In this document: positions 24,235 through 32,548 of the stretch, piece after piece
Layout: each line of letters opens with the position of its first letter
Position numbering within the stretch: position 1 is the first letter of the stretch
Assembly: GCA_024278175.1 (NCBI GenBank)
Contig: JAJRTS010000033.1
Span: forward strand, 1-64,000
Reading direction: 5' to 3'
DNA: 64,000 bases
Source: Gemmatimonadales bacterium
Lineage (GTDB): Bacteria > Gemmatimonadota > Glassbacteria > GWA2-58-10
Made by a program: the position numbers and the translations under genes
The notes under the pieces: generated by a model
What the model was told of the DNA's origin: nothing
What the model saw: the letters and a program-made list of their open reading frames with translations, nothing else
Databases searched by the model: none

Positions 24235-25194
24235 TTAAAACAGTGTAAACAGGCCGATCAGAAAAAAACCGTAGCCGGCCAGCGCCACAACTCCCTCCAG
24301 CCTGGTGATACGCCTGTCCCTGACGATATAGACAAAATACAACGTAGCCGCTGCCATCACCGGCAGACCGAACCACAGCATGTCGACCGGCACGGTAAGC
24401 ACACCCAGCAGCGACGACATACCGATCACACCCAGTGAATTGAAAATGTTCGAGCCAAGCACGTTGCCCACGGCTATATCACCCTCGCCCTTACGCACGG
24501 CAGCCATACTGACCGCCAGCTCCGGCAGTGAGGTACCCAGCGCCACCGCCCCGGCGGCGATCACCTGCGGCCCTATTCCCAACATCACTCCAAGTTTGAC
24601 TACGCTACGCACGGTGTAACTCGAACTGAAATAGATCGCCCCTGTTGCCAGCAGCAGCATTACTATAATTTTTATAATTTTCTTTGCATTCTCCTGCTGT
24701 CCGTCGTGGTCCAGGTGAAGCTCCTCACTGATCCGGCTCTCACCGGAGAGGACATGCCAGAAGTAATAGGCTATCGCTCCCAGACACACCAGGCCCTCCC
24801 ACAACACAATCTGTCCATCGATACTGAATACCACCAGCAGAGCACTGGCCCCGGCCAGCAACCATAAATCCAGCGCCAGGTTCTTTCTGCGGAACACCAA
24901 CTTGCCCGCGTAACACGACGACAACCCGATCACCAGCAGGATATTGGTCACATTGGAGCCGATCACGTTACCGCTGACTATCTCGGGCGCTCCCTCCCAG
25001 ACAGCAAACAGCGACGAGCATAGCTCGGGCAACGAGGTCCCGACCGAGACGATCAAAACGCCAACGAGAAACGAGGGCAGCCGCATCCATGCACCCAGCC
25101 GCACGGCCGAAACCGTAAAGATGTCGGCGCTTTTAACCAGCGCCAGCAGACTGACCACGAAAATAATTATCCAGATCAAAACAGGGCTCAACAA
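24235..25194 (-). CDS. CaCA-family sodium/calcium antiporter
   Basis: The 319-residue inner-membrane protein has about 10 membrane helices and both alpha repeats of the CaCA family: GTSLPELCSSLFAVWEG with GNVIGSNVTN, and GTSLPELAVSMAAVRKG with GNVLGSNIFN. The acidic residues of each GTSLPEL motif bind the cation. It should exchange Ca2+ for Na+ or H+ like YrbG. A short cytoplasmic loop (about residues 150-170, acidic and His-containing) separates the halves. It appears monocistronic. Confidence 0.9.
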   Translation of the reverse strand: MLSPVLIWIIIFVVSLLALVKSADIFTVSAVRLGAWMRLPSFLVGVLIVSVGTSLPELCSSLFAVWEGAPEIVSGNVIGSNVTNILLVIGLSSCYAGKLVFRRKNLALDLWLLAGASALLVVFSIDGQIVLWEGLVCLGAIAYYFWHVLSGESRISEELHLDHDGQQENAKKIIKIIVMLLLATGAIYFSSSYTVRSVVKLGVMLGIGPQVIAAGAVALGTSLPELAVSMAAVRKGEGDIAVGNVLGSNIFNSLGVIGMSSLLGVLTVPVDMLWFGLPVMAAATLYFVYIVRDRRITRLEGVVALAGYGFFLIGLFTLF

Positions 25195-25410
25195 AACACC
25201 TCAGCGCTCAATTATTAATGTACCGACCGGTCAGTTGTCGCCGCGCCTGAACACACCGACGCCCTTCTCTGCCTGACGTTCGCAAATCCAGAACGGCTGT
25301 AACAGCCATAATACAATACCGGCAGGCTGCAATGTCAATGATGGCGGCTTGTGAAAAGACAGGTGCGGCGCTGAAAACGGCCGCTGCCACGGTGCGCTGA
25401 CAGAGAAAAG

Positions 25411-25492
25411 GACGCGGGCCGTCACACTTTTGCCGATGGTCTACTTCTGCGCGGTATGTGGTTTGAGATGGCAAAAAGTGCGCCGGCCCGCC
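25411..25492. repeat. Decayed inverted-repeat element
   Basis: Two arms with a GC-rich outer part and a CACTTTTTGCC-like inner part face each other around about 30 bp and pair with several mismatches. The size and layout match the two perfect elements at 16793 and 24036. The rest of the gap 25195-25652 holds only the terminator at its end. Confidence 0.5.
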
Positions 25493-25556
25493 GTATTGCA
25501 GAGCCTCTGTTTTACTTTTGGACCTGTTTCGCTGCTTAGTTCTCCGATCAATCAAT

Positions 25557-25593
25557 ATTAAAAGCCGCCCGGGGCATGGCCGGCGCCCCGGGC
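25557..25593 (-). terminator. Terminator of the large secreted-protein gene
   Basis: GCCCGGGGC (25567-25575) and GCCCCGGGC (25585-25593) form a hairpin followed by GGCTTTT on the minus strand, about 60 nt after the stop at 25653. Confidence 0.7.
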
Positions 25594-25652
25594 AGCCATT
25601 CAAAAACCAGGATCCCCCCATAGGTCCCGGTCTTTGATTTTCCTAAGTTCGC

Positions 25653-28600
25653 TTACTTGAGCATAACCATCTTGCGGGTTATCTGGGATTCACCGGCCCT
25701 GAGGCGGTAGATGTAGACGCCGCTGGGGAGTCGACGGCCGGAGCGATCCTTGCCGTCCCAGAGCACATCGTAGTCGCCCTCGTCCTGGACCCGATCTACC
25801 AGCACGGCCACCGTACGTCCGCGAAGGTCGTAGACCGCGAGCTTAACCCGCGCCTGCTGCTCAAGGGAGTAGCTGATAGTCGTACTGGGATTGAACGGGT
25901 TCGGCGAGTTCTGGTTCAGGGCGAACGACCTGGGCAGCTTTGCGCCCGCCGGGCTGTTTTCCAGCAGACCAAGGCCCAGTTGGATTGTCACCTGGGTGTC
26001 GCTCTCGAGCTTGAGCCGCTCGGAGGTGGGCAGTTCTCCGCTGCCGCGCGGGCCCTCGACAAATATCTCGTAATCACCCACCGGCAGACCGATCTGGAAG
26101 CGGCCTGCGTCATCGGTAAACGCGGAGACATGGTCGCCGTTTTTCTGATCGAACAGGCTGACCAGCGTACCGGGGGCCGGTTTGCCGCCGCGGTAGGTGA
26201 CCATACCCTCGAACACGATCTCCGTCGGGTCGAGCACCAGATTGACCTCTGTTTCCCGGGTGCAGTCCACGTTGGGCAGGAACGCGTTGGCGAACCCGCT
26301 GAACGACGGTGAGGCGAAAATGTCGTACACCCCGGACCGGACAACAGCATCCCAGTAGCCATCGGCATCAGAGTACCCCACGAACTGGCCGCGCTGCACG
26401 GCGGGGTACGGTGGACCAATCGGGTAGGGGCCGACTATCACATCGCCTGCCGCACTGCCGGCAGTGTAGGAGGTAAGCGAGGCAATGGCTTTATTTTGAC
26501 TGGCTGGCGGGTCGGACGGCCTGTTGAAAGCAGGTATCAGTTGAACGGTGATCCCCCCCAACGGGTGGCCATCCGAGGCCGTGACCCGGCCATAAACCCG
26601 CACCCCGGCACGCAGCATTACTTCAATTTTAGTATCTGAATCGACACTCAGCGCATAGCTGGTTGAGTCCGCGAAATAGCCCTTTGCCGGCGAGACCAGC
26701 ATGTTGTAATCCCCGTTCGAGAGCCGGAGCTTGAACTCGCCGTCGCTGCCGGAAAAAACCGAGGCCCGCCAGGTGCCGGTGCTCTCGTAGAAGTCGAGCC
26801 TGCTGCCGGCCAACCCCTCGCCGGTCTCGCTCACCACCCGGCCGCTGAGCACGTAACCGGCTTCCAGGGTTATCTCCAGCCGGGTGTCCGACTCGATAAC
26901 CACACCCCTGACCCACTGGCGCGGGAACATCTGCCGGCTGTTGCGCGGATCGAACATCAGATCGTAGCTGCCGGGCATGACCTGCACGCTGAACTCACCA
27001 GCCTCGCCGGTGTTGACCCAGCGCGCCTGGCCGGGTGCGGGTGCGGATGCAACCGTGTTACCGTAATCATCGCTTGCCGGTATCCGGATGGAATCAGTGG
27101 CCGCGAGCATCAGCTTGAAACCGCTCCAGGCCAGTGGCGTGGACGCATCCAGCATCACAGTGCCCGAGAACAGCGCGCCGAAAGCTATTTCCACCCGGCC
27201 GGCATCCAGCTCAGAGCCGTCGGCCAGCGTGAACACCCCAACCTTGACCCTCTGCGAGGGATAGGGATACGGGGCGGCCACGTTCACCGCGTAGTCACCC
27301 GCCAGCAGGGCCGTGCGCCACTGCCCTGTGCTGTCCGTATATAACTTATAATAGCGGGGAAGATTGACGTCGTTACCGTCAAAACCCAGCATTGGATCGA
27401 CAAGGTCGGGAGATACAGCCCGGGCGGGTTCCTCGAAATAGATCACCCCGCCATCGCCGCGCAGCACACTGTCCATCGGGACGGCAGGGTCGTCGTTGGT
27501 TATCACGCTCCAGAGATTGACCTGCGCGCCCTCGACCGGATTACCACGATCGTCGTAAACGGCGCCGCCGATCACGCCGCCGGCGGCGAGGATAATGTCA
27601 AACTCGATATCGGCTGTGATCTCGTAGGGACCGGTTGTCTGCCGGGGCACCAGCAAATCCGCGTTGGGCCGGACCTCGGCCCGGTAGGTTCCCCCCGAGA
27701 GGTTGAGGCTGAAAGAGCCGTCCTCCGCCGTGTAAACAGTGCGGGCATAGCCGTCACCGTAAAACGTGATCCAACTCCACGCCAGCGCCTGGTTGCCGGC
27801 GTCCAGCAGACGGCCGCTGACCCGGAGCCCGCTGTCGAGTGTGATCACGTAGCTGGTATCGCTTTCGATCTTCACATTTTCGATCACAGGCTGGGGCGGA
27901 TAGATGATTCCGGTATGAAGGTAGATGTTGTATGCGCCGGGAAACACCGCCACGCTGAACGAACCGTCCTCGCCGGACTGGCCCCAGCGGTACTCACCCT
28001 TATCGTCGTCCACGAGGCTGAATCCCACGTTGGGCGCGGCTTCCCCCCGGTCGGTTTCGATCCGTCCGCTGAACACGACACCCCTGGCCAGTTTAAACGT
28101 GACCGATGCGCTCCCGCCCTTGAACGAGAACTCCGGCTGCTGCTGCCCAGACGGATACGGCCCGCCCTGCGGTCCTTCGATATTGACGCCCCACGTGCCG
28201 GCGGGCAGGTTTTCCACAAAGCGGCCGTCACTGCCGCTGACAGCCCTGGCCCCACCGATCCCGTCGTACGACCAGAACTGCACCACAGCGCCCTCCACCG
28301 GTCCGCCCTGGTCATCGAGCACAACGCCATCGACCCGGCCCGTGGCCAGCGCATCGACCGTCAGCCGGTAGCCGATTTCATCGCTACCGCCGTCAGCACT
28401 TGCCATCATCCCATTGTCCAGCCAGCGGATGTTCCCGGGGTAAGTCTCCACCACCACGTAATACGTCCCCGCCACGTCCAGGCTTGCCGCCACCAGGTTA
28501 CCACCGGGCCACATCAGCCTGCCGGAAACATCCGCCGACCGGAAAGACACGTTCTCGTACAGGATATAAAAACCACTCTGCACCTGCGTACTATCGGGCG

Positions 28601-28793
28601 CGAACAGCCGGACAATCACGTAGCCCATCTCATAATTATCCGTTTCCAGCGGCAGGGCCTCGATCCGTACATACTGGCCCTCGGCCGCCTCAAACTTGAA
28701 TACATCGATATCCTTGAACGGCACTCCCGCGCCTTTCAGCGTGTCGCCGAGCACCAGTTGCTGGGCTGTCTCCCAGTCTCCGTTAGGCTCCAC
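25653..28793 (-). CDS. Large secreted PPC/carboxypeptidase-regulatory repeat protein with C-terminal sorting domain
   Basis: The 1046-residue frame opens with a bacterial pre-peptidase-like beta domain (VEPNGDWETAQQLVLGDTLKG). About eight carboxypeptidase-regulatory-like repeats follow, each with a G-R-V...G-x-P-x-x-G-A pattern and a D/E-G-x-F turn (for example VVLDDQGGPVEGAVVQFW). The C-terminal 85 residues are a FlgD-like sorting domain (NSPNPFNPSTTISYSL, GVYIYRL), as on type IX-secreted proteins. The frame has no signal peptide of its own. The adjoining upstream frame (28794-29258) carries one and is separated by a single in-frame TAA, so the two were probably one 1201-residue protein. The start at 28793 is then nominal. 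A structural or glycan-binding surface role is likely. Confidence 0.75.
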   Translation of the reverse strand: MEPNGDWETAQQLVLGDTLKGAGVPFKDIDVFKFEAAEGQYVRIEALPLETDNYEMGYVIVRLFAPDSTQVQSGFYILYENVSFRSADVSGRLMWPGGNLVAASLDVAGTYYVVVETYPGNIRWLDNGMMASADGGSDEIGYRLTVDALATGRVDGVVLDDQGGPVEGAVVQFWSYDGIGGARAVSGSDGRFVENLPAGTWGVNIEGPQGGPYPSGQQQPEFSFKGGSASVTFKLARGVVFSGRIETDRGEAAPNVGFSLVDDDKGEYRWGQSGEDGSFSVAVFPGAYNIYLHTGIIYPPQPVIENVKIESDTSYVITLDSGLRVSGRLLDAGNQALAWSWITFYGDGYARTVYTAEDGSFSLNLSGGTYRAEVRPNADLLVPRQTTGPYEITADIEFDIILAAGGVIGGAVYDDRGNPVEGAQVNLWSVITNDDPAVPMDSVLRGDGGVIYFEEPARAVSPDLVDPMLGFDGNDVNLPRYYKLYTDSTGQWRTALLAGDYAVNVAAPYPYPSQRVKVGVFTLADGSELDAGRVEIAFGALFSGTVMLDASTPLAWSGFKLMLAATDSIRIPASDDYGNTVASAPAPGQARWVNTGEAGEFSVQVMPGSYDLMFDPRNSRQMFPRQWVRGVVIESDTRLEITLEAGYVLSGRVVSETGEGLAGSRLDFYESTGTWRASVFSGSDGEFKLRLSNGDYNMLVSPAKGYFADSTSYALSVDSDTKIEVMLRAGVRVYGRVTASDGHPLGGITVQLIPAFNRPSDPPASQNKAIASLTSYTAGSAAGDVIVGPYPIGPPYPAVQRGQFVGYSDADGYWDAVVRSGVYDIFASPSFSGFANAFLPNVDCTRETEVNLVLDPTEIVFEGMVTYRGGKPAPGTLVSLFDQKNGDHVSAFTDDAGRFQIGLPVGDYEIFVEGPRGSGELPTSERLKLESDTQVTIQLGLGLLENSPAGAKLPRSFALNQNSPNPFNPSTTISYSLEQQARVKLAVYDLRGRTVAVLVDRVQDEGDYDVLWDGKDRSGRRLPSGVYIYRLRAGESQITRKMVMLK

Positions 28794-29258
28794 TTACGCC
28801 ACCGCGTTTTCGGGAACGGGCAGCAGCGCGGCCAGGCTGTCCACCCCGGCCAGCATCGTCCCGCCGGATTCTCCCAGCAGATCGAAATACGCGCCCAGAG
28901 CCGCCCGGTCCCGAACGAAATCACCGGCCGGCATGGATCTGATCCGGCCGGCCAGGCCCGCCAGCAGCAACTCACGCTCCCGGCCGGTGGGCTGACGGTA
29001 GACTTTGCCGGCGGCCGGCTCACTTGCCAGGTTGTCAACCGTGGAGAATGAGGTCGGCTCCAGCACGGTGAAACCGGCCGGAGTAACCGCAGGCTGAGTG
29101 TTCTCCGGTCCCCGGAGCGCCTCGTTTTGCAGATAGCCGATAAGCCTGAGATGACCCGGAGTAACATTCAGCGCCGAAAAACCCAGGGCTGTCAACCCCA
29201 GACTAATGCAGGCGGCAAGCAGTAACAGTCTCGTCCGATTCAGACCGTGCAGCTTCAT
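28794..29258 (-). CDS. Signal-peptide N-terminal part of the large surface protein
   Basis: The 154-residue product has a signal peptide (MKLHGLNRTRLLLLAACISL...), then a helical region ending PVPENAVA and a TAA stop. In the same frame the next codons give VEPNGDWETA, the normal opening of a PPC-like domain, where Glu often precedes VEPN. A GAA-to-TAA change is thus plausible. As written, this exported fragment would be separated from its repeats and sorting domain. The ATG at 29258 has GGGAGA upstream. Confidence 0.6.
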   Translation of the reverse strand: MKLHGLNRTRLLLLAACISLGLTALGFSALNVTPGHLRLIGYLQNEALRGPENTQPAVTPAGFTVLEPTSFSTVDNLASEPAAGKVYRQPTGRERELLLAGLAGRIRSMPAGDFVRDRAALGAYFDLLGESGGTMLAGVDSLAALLPVPENAVA

Positions 29259-29366
29259 CTTCTTATCTCCCCGTTCCGTTGAATGAACGCCGTCAGCGGC
29301 ATCAGATAACTTTACCTGGGGGGAAATCAAAAAACCGGGCATGGTCGGCTCCAATAATGCAAGCGT

Positions 29367-29957
29367 TTATTTATCATCGGAACCGGCTTTATCCGCTTCC
29401 GATGTGGTCCGGGCGCTCTCCTGCGCTTTTTCTATCGATTCCAGGATGTCGCGGGTGGCGCCGAAAGCTATAAGTTCATCCCAGCGGGCCAGATCCAGGA
29501 CAACGTTCTCACCGGCAAACAGACTGCGTACCATCAGCCCGTTCAGTTGGTCCCTCATGGTTTCCAGCCGGCTTTCAAGTTGGTCCACTTCCGCCCTGAT
29601 TTCCTGATCCGCACCGGGCAAATCAGCCGGGGAGTCGCCTGCGGAACCGACCCCTCCGTTAAGCAGCGCGTAATCAGTCTGTGCAAGCCTGTCGCTGGTG
29701 GTCTTGATCTCTTTGTTCAACTCCCCGATTCGTTCCCTCTGGTCGTTATTTTTAGCGAGACGTCCGTAGAGTTGATCATCGAACAGCGAGAACTCCTGGG
29801 CGAACTCAATCACCGAGCGGCCGAGCCTGATCCGCTCATCCAGGCCGTCGGGAACCTGCCACGATGGCCGGGCGTGGTTGCCGGCTTGAGCGCCGCTCAG
29901 ACAGATCGGCAGCGCCAGCACTCCGGCCAGAACTAGTTCGATTATTCCCCGGATCAT
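29367..29957 (-). CDS. Secreted coiled-coil protein
   Basis: The 196-residue protein has a signal peptide (ends GAQA-GNH) and long heptad-rich helices (LNKEIKTTSDRLAQT; EIRAEVDQLESRLETMRDQLNGL). It carries the block RLG..VIEFAQEFSLFD, which recurs as RLGEFTQELALFD in the larger coiled-coil protein at 31362-32471, so the two are related. Its neighbours are a beta-barrel and the large repeat protein. A periplasmic linker or assembly factor is possible; no known family was recognised. The ATG at 29957 is set by GAGAGG upstream. Confidence 0.65.
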   Translation of the reverse strand: MIRGIIELVLAGVLALPICLSGAQAGNHARPSWQVPDGLDERIRLGRSVIEFAQEFSLFDDQLYGRLAKNNDQRERIGELNKEIKTTSDRLAQTDYALLNGGVGSAGDSPADLPGADQEIRAEVDQLESRLETMRDQLNGLMVRSLFAGENVVLDLARWDELIAFGATRDILESIEKAQESARTTSEADKAGSDDK

Positions 29958-30167
29958 GTTTTTTACCTCTCCAGCAATCAGTATTCCTGCAGAAAGTTTT
30001 GGCATTCGGCCCCTTCGCCCGCAGTAAATGGCAATTTGCGGACCAGTGCCGCCGTGCGACAGGTGAGATCGTTGGCAATCATCACATTTATATGTTTTTC
30101 AATGAGTTATGATAAGGGGACAAAACTGGTGCGGTCTGACCACCGAAAAAACAACGATGAGAAATTT

Positions 30168-30200
30168 TCAGATTTCTGATACCCACTCTCGAAAATCTGA
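30168..30200 (-). terminator. Weak hairpin after the beta-barrel gene
   Basis: TCAGATTT(T)C and GAAATCTGA pair with one bulge, 6 nt after the barrel stop, but the T-run is poor. The following gap up to 29957 holds no gene, so the coiled-coil gene may have its own promoter. Confidence 0.4.
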
Positions 30201-30205
30201 CTAAA

Positions 30206-31342
30206 TCAGAAACGCATGGTCAGTGCGGAGCTGACTACATTCTTGCGGAAGTTCAGTTCGCGGATCGAGGACTCGTTGCGGTAGAATGATGCGGTAACAG
30301 AGGCCTCCAGCCGTCGGCCCAGGCCCCGTGAAAGCCTGATCACCGCACCGTTGTTATCGTTTTCCTCGGTGATGATATCGACCAGCAAAGGCCGGCCGGT
30401 TTTGTCCGAGTAGCGCTTGAGCTCGAAAAAAAGATAGGCGTTGAGCAGTAGCTTGCCGGGCAGGCGGTTGGCGTAAAGGACTGTAAAGCGATTGTTCCAG
30501 TAGGAGAACCCGTAGTTGTTTGAGTCGTTGCGCACCAGCGCCCATGAAAGATTAAGCAGCATGCCCCGCGTATAACTCAGGCCCAGTTCCAGTTGGTGGA
30601 GGTTGTCGCGCTGCCGCCGGTCGAGGCGCAGCAGACCATCGCCGCCGTCGGAAACATTGATCAGCCGCTCGAAAGCCCGCCGGGTAAACGTATAGCCGGC
30701 CGAGAGCGAACCGCTGCGCCCCAGCTTACGCGAGAGCCGGAAGCCAGGGCTGTGGGAGACATAGTCGAAAGTGTTAAACGTCTGAAAATCACTTACGGTA
30801 AAGCGGTACTCCAGCCGCAGGTCGGCCCCACCCGCCAGGGCGAACCTTGTGGCGCGGACGTGGCCGCTGCCGCGGATATAACCTTCCTCGCTGAGAAGGT
30901 TGAGTGGATTTTTTTTGAAGACGTTGCGCAGCTTCATAGCGCCGCCGTAGCCCACGCTCCAGTTCTCCGCCAGACGGTTCCTGCGCACGGCGCTCAACCT
31001 GTTGACCAGCACGTCGCCGGCCACCAGTGAACCGCCACCGCCGAGCCGATGGTGATCTTTATAGCCCAGGTTATAATTCAGCACTGTCAGAGCGCCGGGC
31101 GAAAGCATTTCAAGAGTGGTAAACAGGGAGGTGATCACAGCTCCGCCGGAAGTCTTACCGGAACTGCTCTCGAACACGTTATCGTCGTATTCCCAGCCGG
31201 TGTTGACACGGCCTTCCGCGCTAATACGTGTCGCTGCGAAACAAACCGGGGGTAACGCACATATCAACAGGAATAATGCGGACAGGAACAGCCCGGTGGC
31301 GTAACGCGGATATGGGGGGTATCGGGGATGCACCTTCCGCAC
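30206..31342 (-). CDS. Putative outer-membrane beta-barrel protein
   Basis: The 378-residue protein has a signal peptide (after a basic, Pro/Tyr-rich start; cleavage near CFA-ATR). More than a dozen amphipathic strands follow with frequent aromatic residues at strand ends, and a final Phe (SSALTMRF) as in barrels recognised by BamA. Blocks such as GWEYDDNVFESSSG and FSYWNNRFTVLYANR recall large porin-like or capsule-export barrels of the BBP2 type. It starts 19 bp after the larger coiled-coil gene, so they form an operon. Export of, or anchoring for, the neighbouring secreted proteins is a reasonable inference. Confidence 0.75.
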   Translation of the reverse strand: MRKVHPRYPPYPRYATGLFLSALFLLICALPPVCFAATRISAEGRVNTGWEYDDNVFESSSGKTSGGAVITSLFTTLEMLSPGALTVLNYNLGYKDHHRLGGGGSLVAGDVLVNRLSAVRRNRLAENWSVGYGGAMKLRNVFKKNPLNLLSEEGYIRGSGHVRATRFALAGGADLRLEYRFTVSDFQTFNTFDYVSHSPGFRLSRKLGRSGSLSAGYTFTRRAFERLINVSDGGDGLLRLDRRQRDNLHQLELGLSYTRGMLLNLSWALVRNDSNNYGFSYWNNRFTVLYANRLPGKLLLNAYLFFELKRYSDKTGRPLLVDIITEENDNNGAVIRLSRGLGRRLEASVTASFYRNESSIRELNFRKNVVSSALTMRF

Positions 31343-31361
31343 AGTCCTTCGGAAGAATTGC

Positions 31362-32471
31362 CTAGTCCAGGTCCGTTTTCCCGTTCAGTCGCTCGTGTAG
31401 TTCTCTCAGGCTATCCAGATCCGCCGCCAGTGAATCGCGCCGGGACCGCAGCAGAGTGGCCAGGCCGGTTATATCGTCCGCGGAAAAGCGACCCAGTTCC
31501 TGCATCAGGCGCAACTCTGTTTCCGGGTCAGTCATCTGGATATCCAACGAGATACTTCCCGCCACCTGGCTGGTGTTCAGGCTGAGATCCGCGAAGTTAT
31601 CGCCGCGCTCCATCATCGGCTGCCGCGCTCCATCATCCGGACGGAACCGCCCTCCGTTTACATCTCCAGCCGCCGCGGCCCTGCTCGATGGCCCGGTCTT
31701 ATCGAACAGGGCCAACTCCTGGGTAAACTCTCCCAGCCGGCTACGCATGACGCGCTCCTCGTCCAGCCGGACGAGGCTCTGCTCCAGAGCTTGAAGCGCC
31801 CGGCTCCAGCGAATCTCGATATCCGTCAAAAACGCGCTTTTCTCCGCGATCTCCTCCGGGGAATCCTGCGGCCGGGTTTCAACCAGTCCGGCCAGGTCGG
31901 CCAGCGAAATTCGGCTCTCGCCGCCATCCTGCTTTTTTTGCCCTTGCTGCCCTTTCCGCCCCGGCTCGCCATCAACGGAGGCAAGCCTCTGCCTGCGCGC
32001 GCGCAACCTGTCGAAACGCATGGCCAACATCCCGCGCGGCCCGGCCGGAGAGTCCTTCATCAGCCTGCTCAACGAATCGAGCGCGGCCGTGCAGGCCGCC
32101 ACCGCGTCCAGCCTCAGCCCGTCGATTTCCTGCTGAATCCCGTCCAGGCGCGCGTTGACCAGATCGAGACTGTCGGCCAGGCTCTGGCTTAGCGCCAGCA
32201 CCGAATTGAGCCTGTACTTGTCCAGCGGCCCGAGCGGCCCGCCGCCCTCGCGAAAGCGGTCGATCCGGGCCGAGAGGTCGCTGGAGCGCACGAGCATCCC
32301 CGCGCGAAACCCCACCAGCTCGTCGTGGACAGCAACCAGCGAATCAATCCTGGCGCCCAGGCTGTCGACCCTGATCTCCACCGGATCGAACTGAGCTGGC
32401 AGCACAGCGGCGGCGCCCGGCACAGCGGCCAGCAAAACCGGCAGGACATATTTCAGTTTTAGTACACTCAT
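31362..32471 (-). CDS. Secreted coiled-coil protein, larger paralogue
   Basis: The 369-residue protein has a signal peptide (ends AAA-VLPAQ) and several long coiled coils (VDSLGARIDSLVAVHDEL; LRSRRDSLAADLDSLRELHERL). A low-complexity break near residues 175-190 (GRKGQQGQKKQDGG) separates two halves. It shares the block RLGEFTQELALFD with the protein at 29367-29957. It lies upstream of the beta-barrel gene with a 19-bp gap and 77 bp after a sulfatase gene. It may be a periplasmic partner of the barrel. No enzyme motif is visible. Confidence 0.65.
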   Translation of the reverse strand: MSVLKLKYVLPVLLAAVPGAAAVLPAQFDPVEIRVDSLGARIDSLVAVHDELVGFRAGMLVRSSDLSARIDRFREGGGPLGPLDKYRLNSVLALSQSLADSLDLVNARLDGIQQEIDGLRLDAVAACTAALDSLSRLMKDSPAGPRGMLAMRFDRLRARRQRLASVDGEPGRKGQQGQKKQDGGESRISLADLAGLVETRPQDSPEEIAEKSAFLTDIEIRWSRALQALEQSLVRLDEERVMRSRLGEFTQELALFDKTGPSSRAAAAGDVNGGRFRPDDGARQPMMERGDNFADLSLNTSQVAGSISLDIQMTDPETELRLMQELGRFSADDITGLATLLRSRRDSLAADLDSLRELHERLNGKTDLD

Positions 32472-32548
32472 AGTAGCCTTAAGGTGTCAGAAACCTGAAA
32501 GTTTTCCTTCCCATCCCAGGCTAAAATGCAAGAGCCGTGCCGCCGCCA

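Noticed and set aside
25208-25621. Minus-strand frame of 137 codons
   Set aside because: It has no RBS, and its composition is that of the decayed inverted repeat and terminator it crosses.
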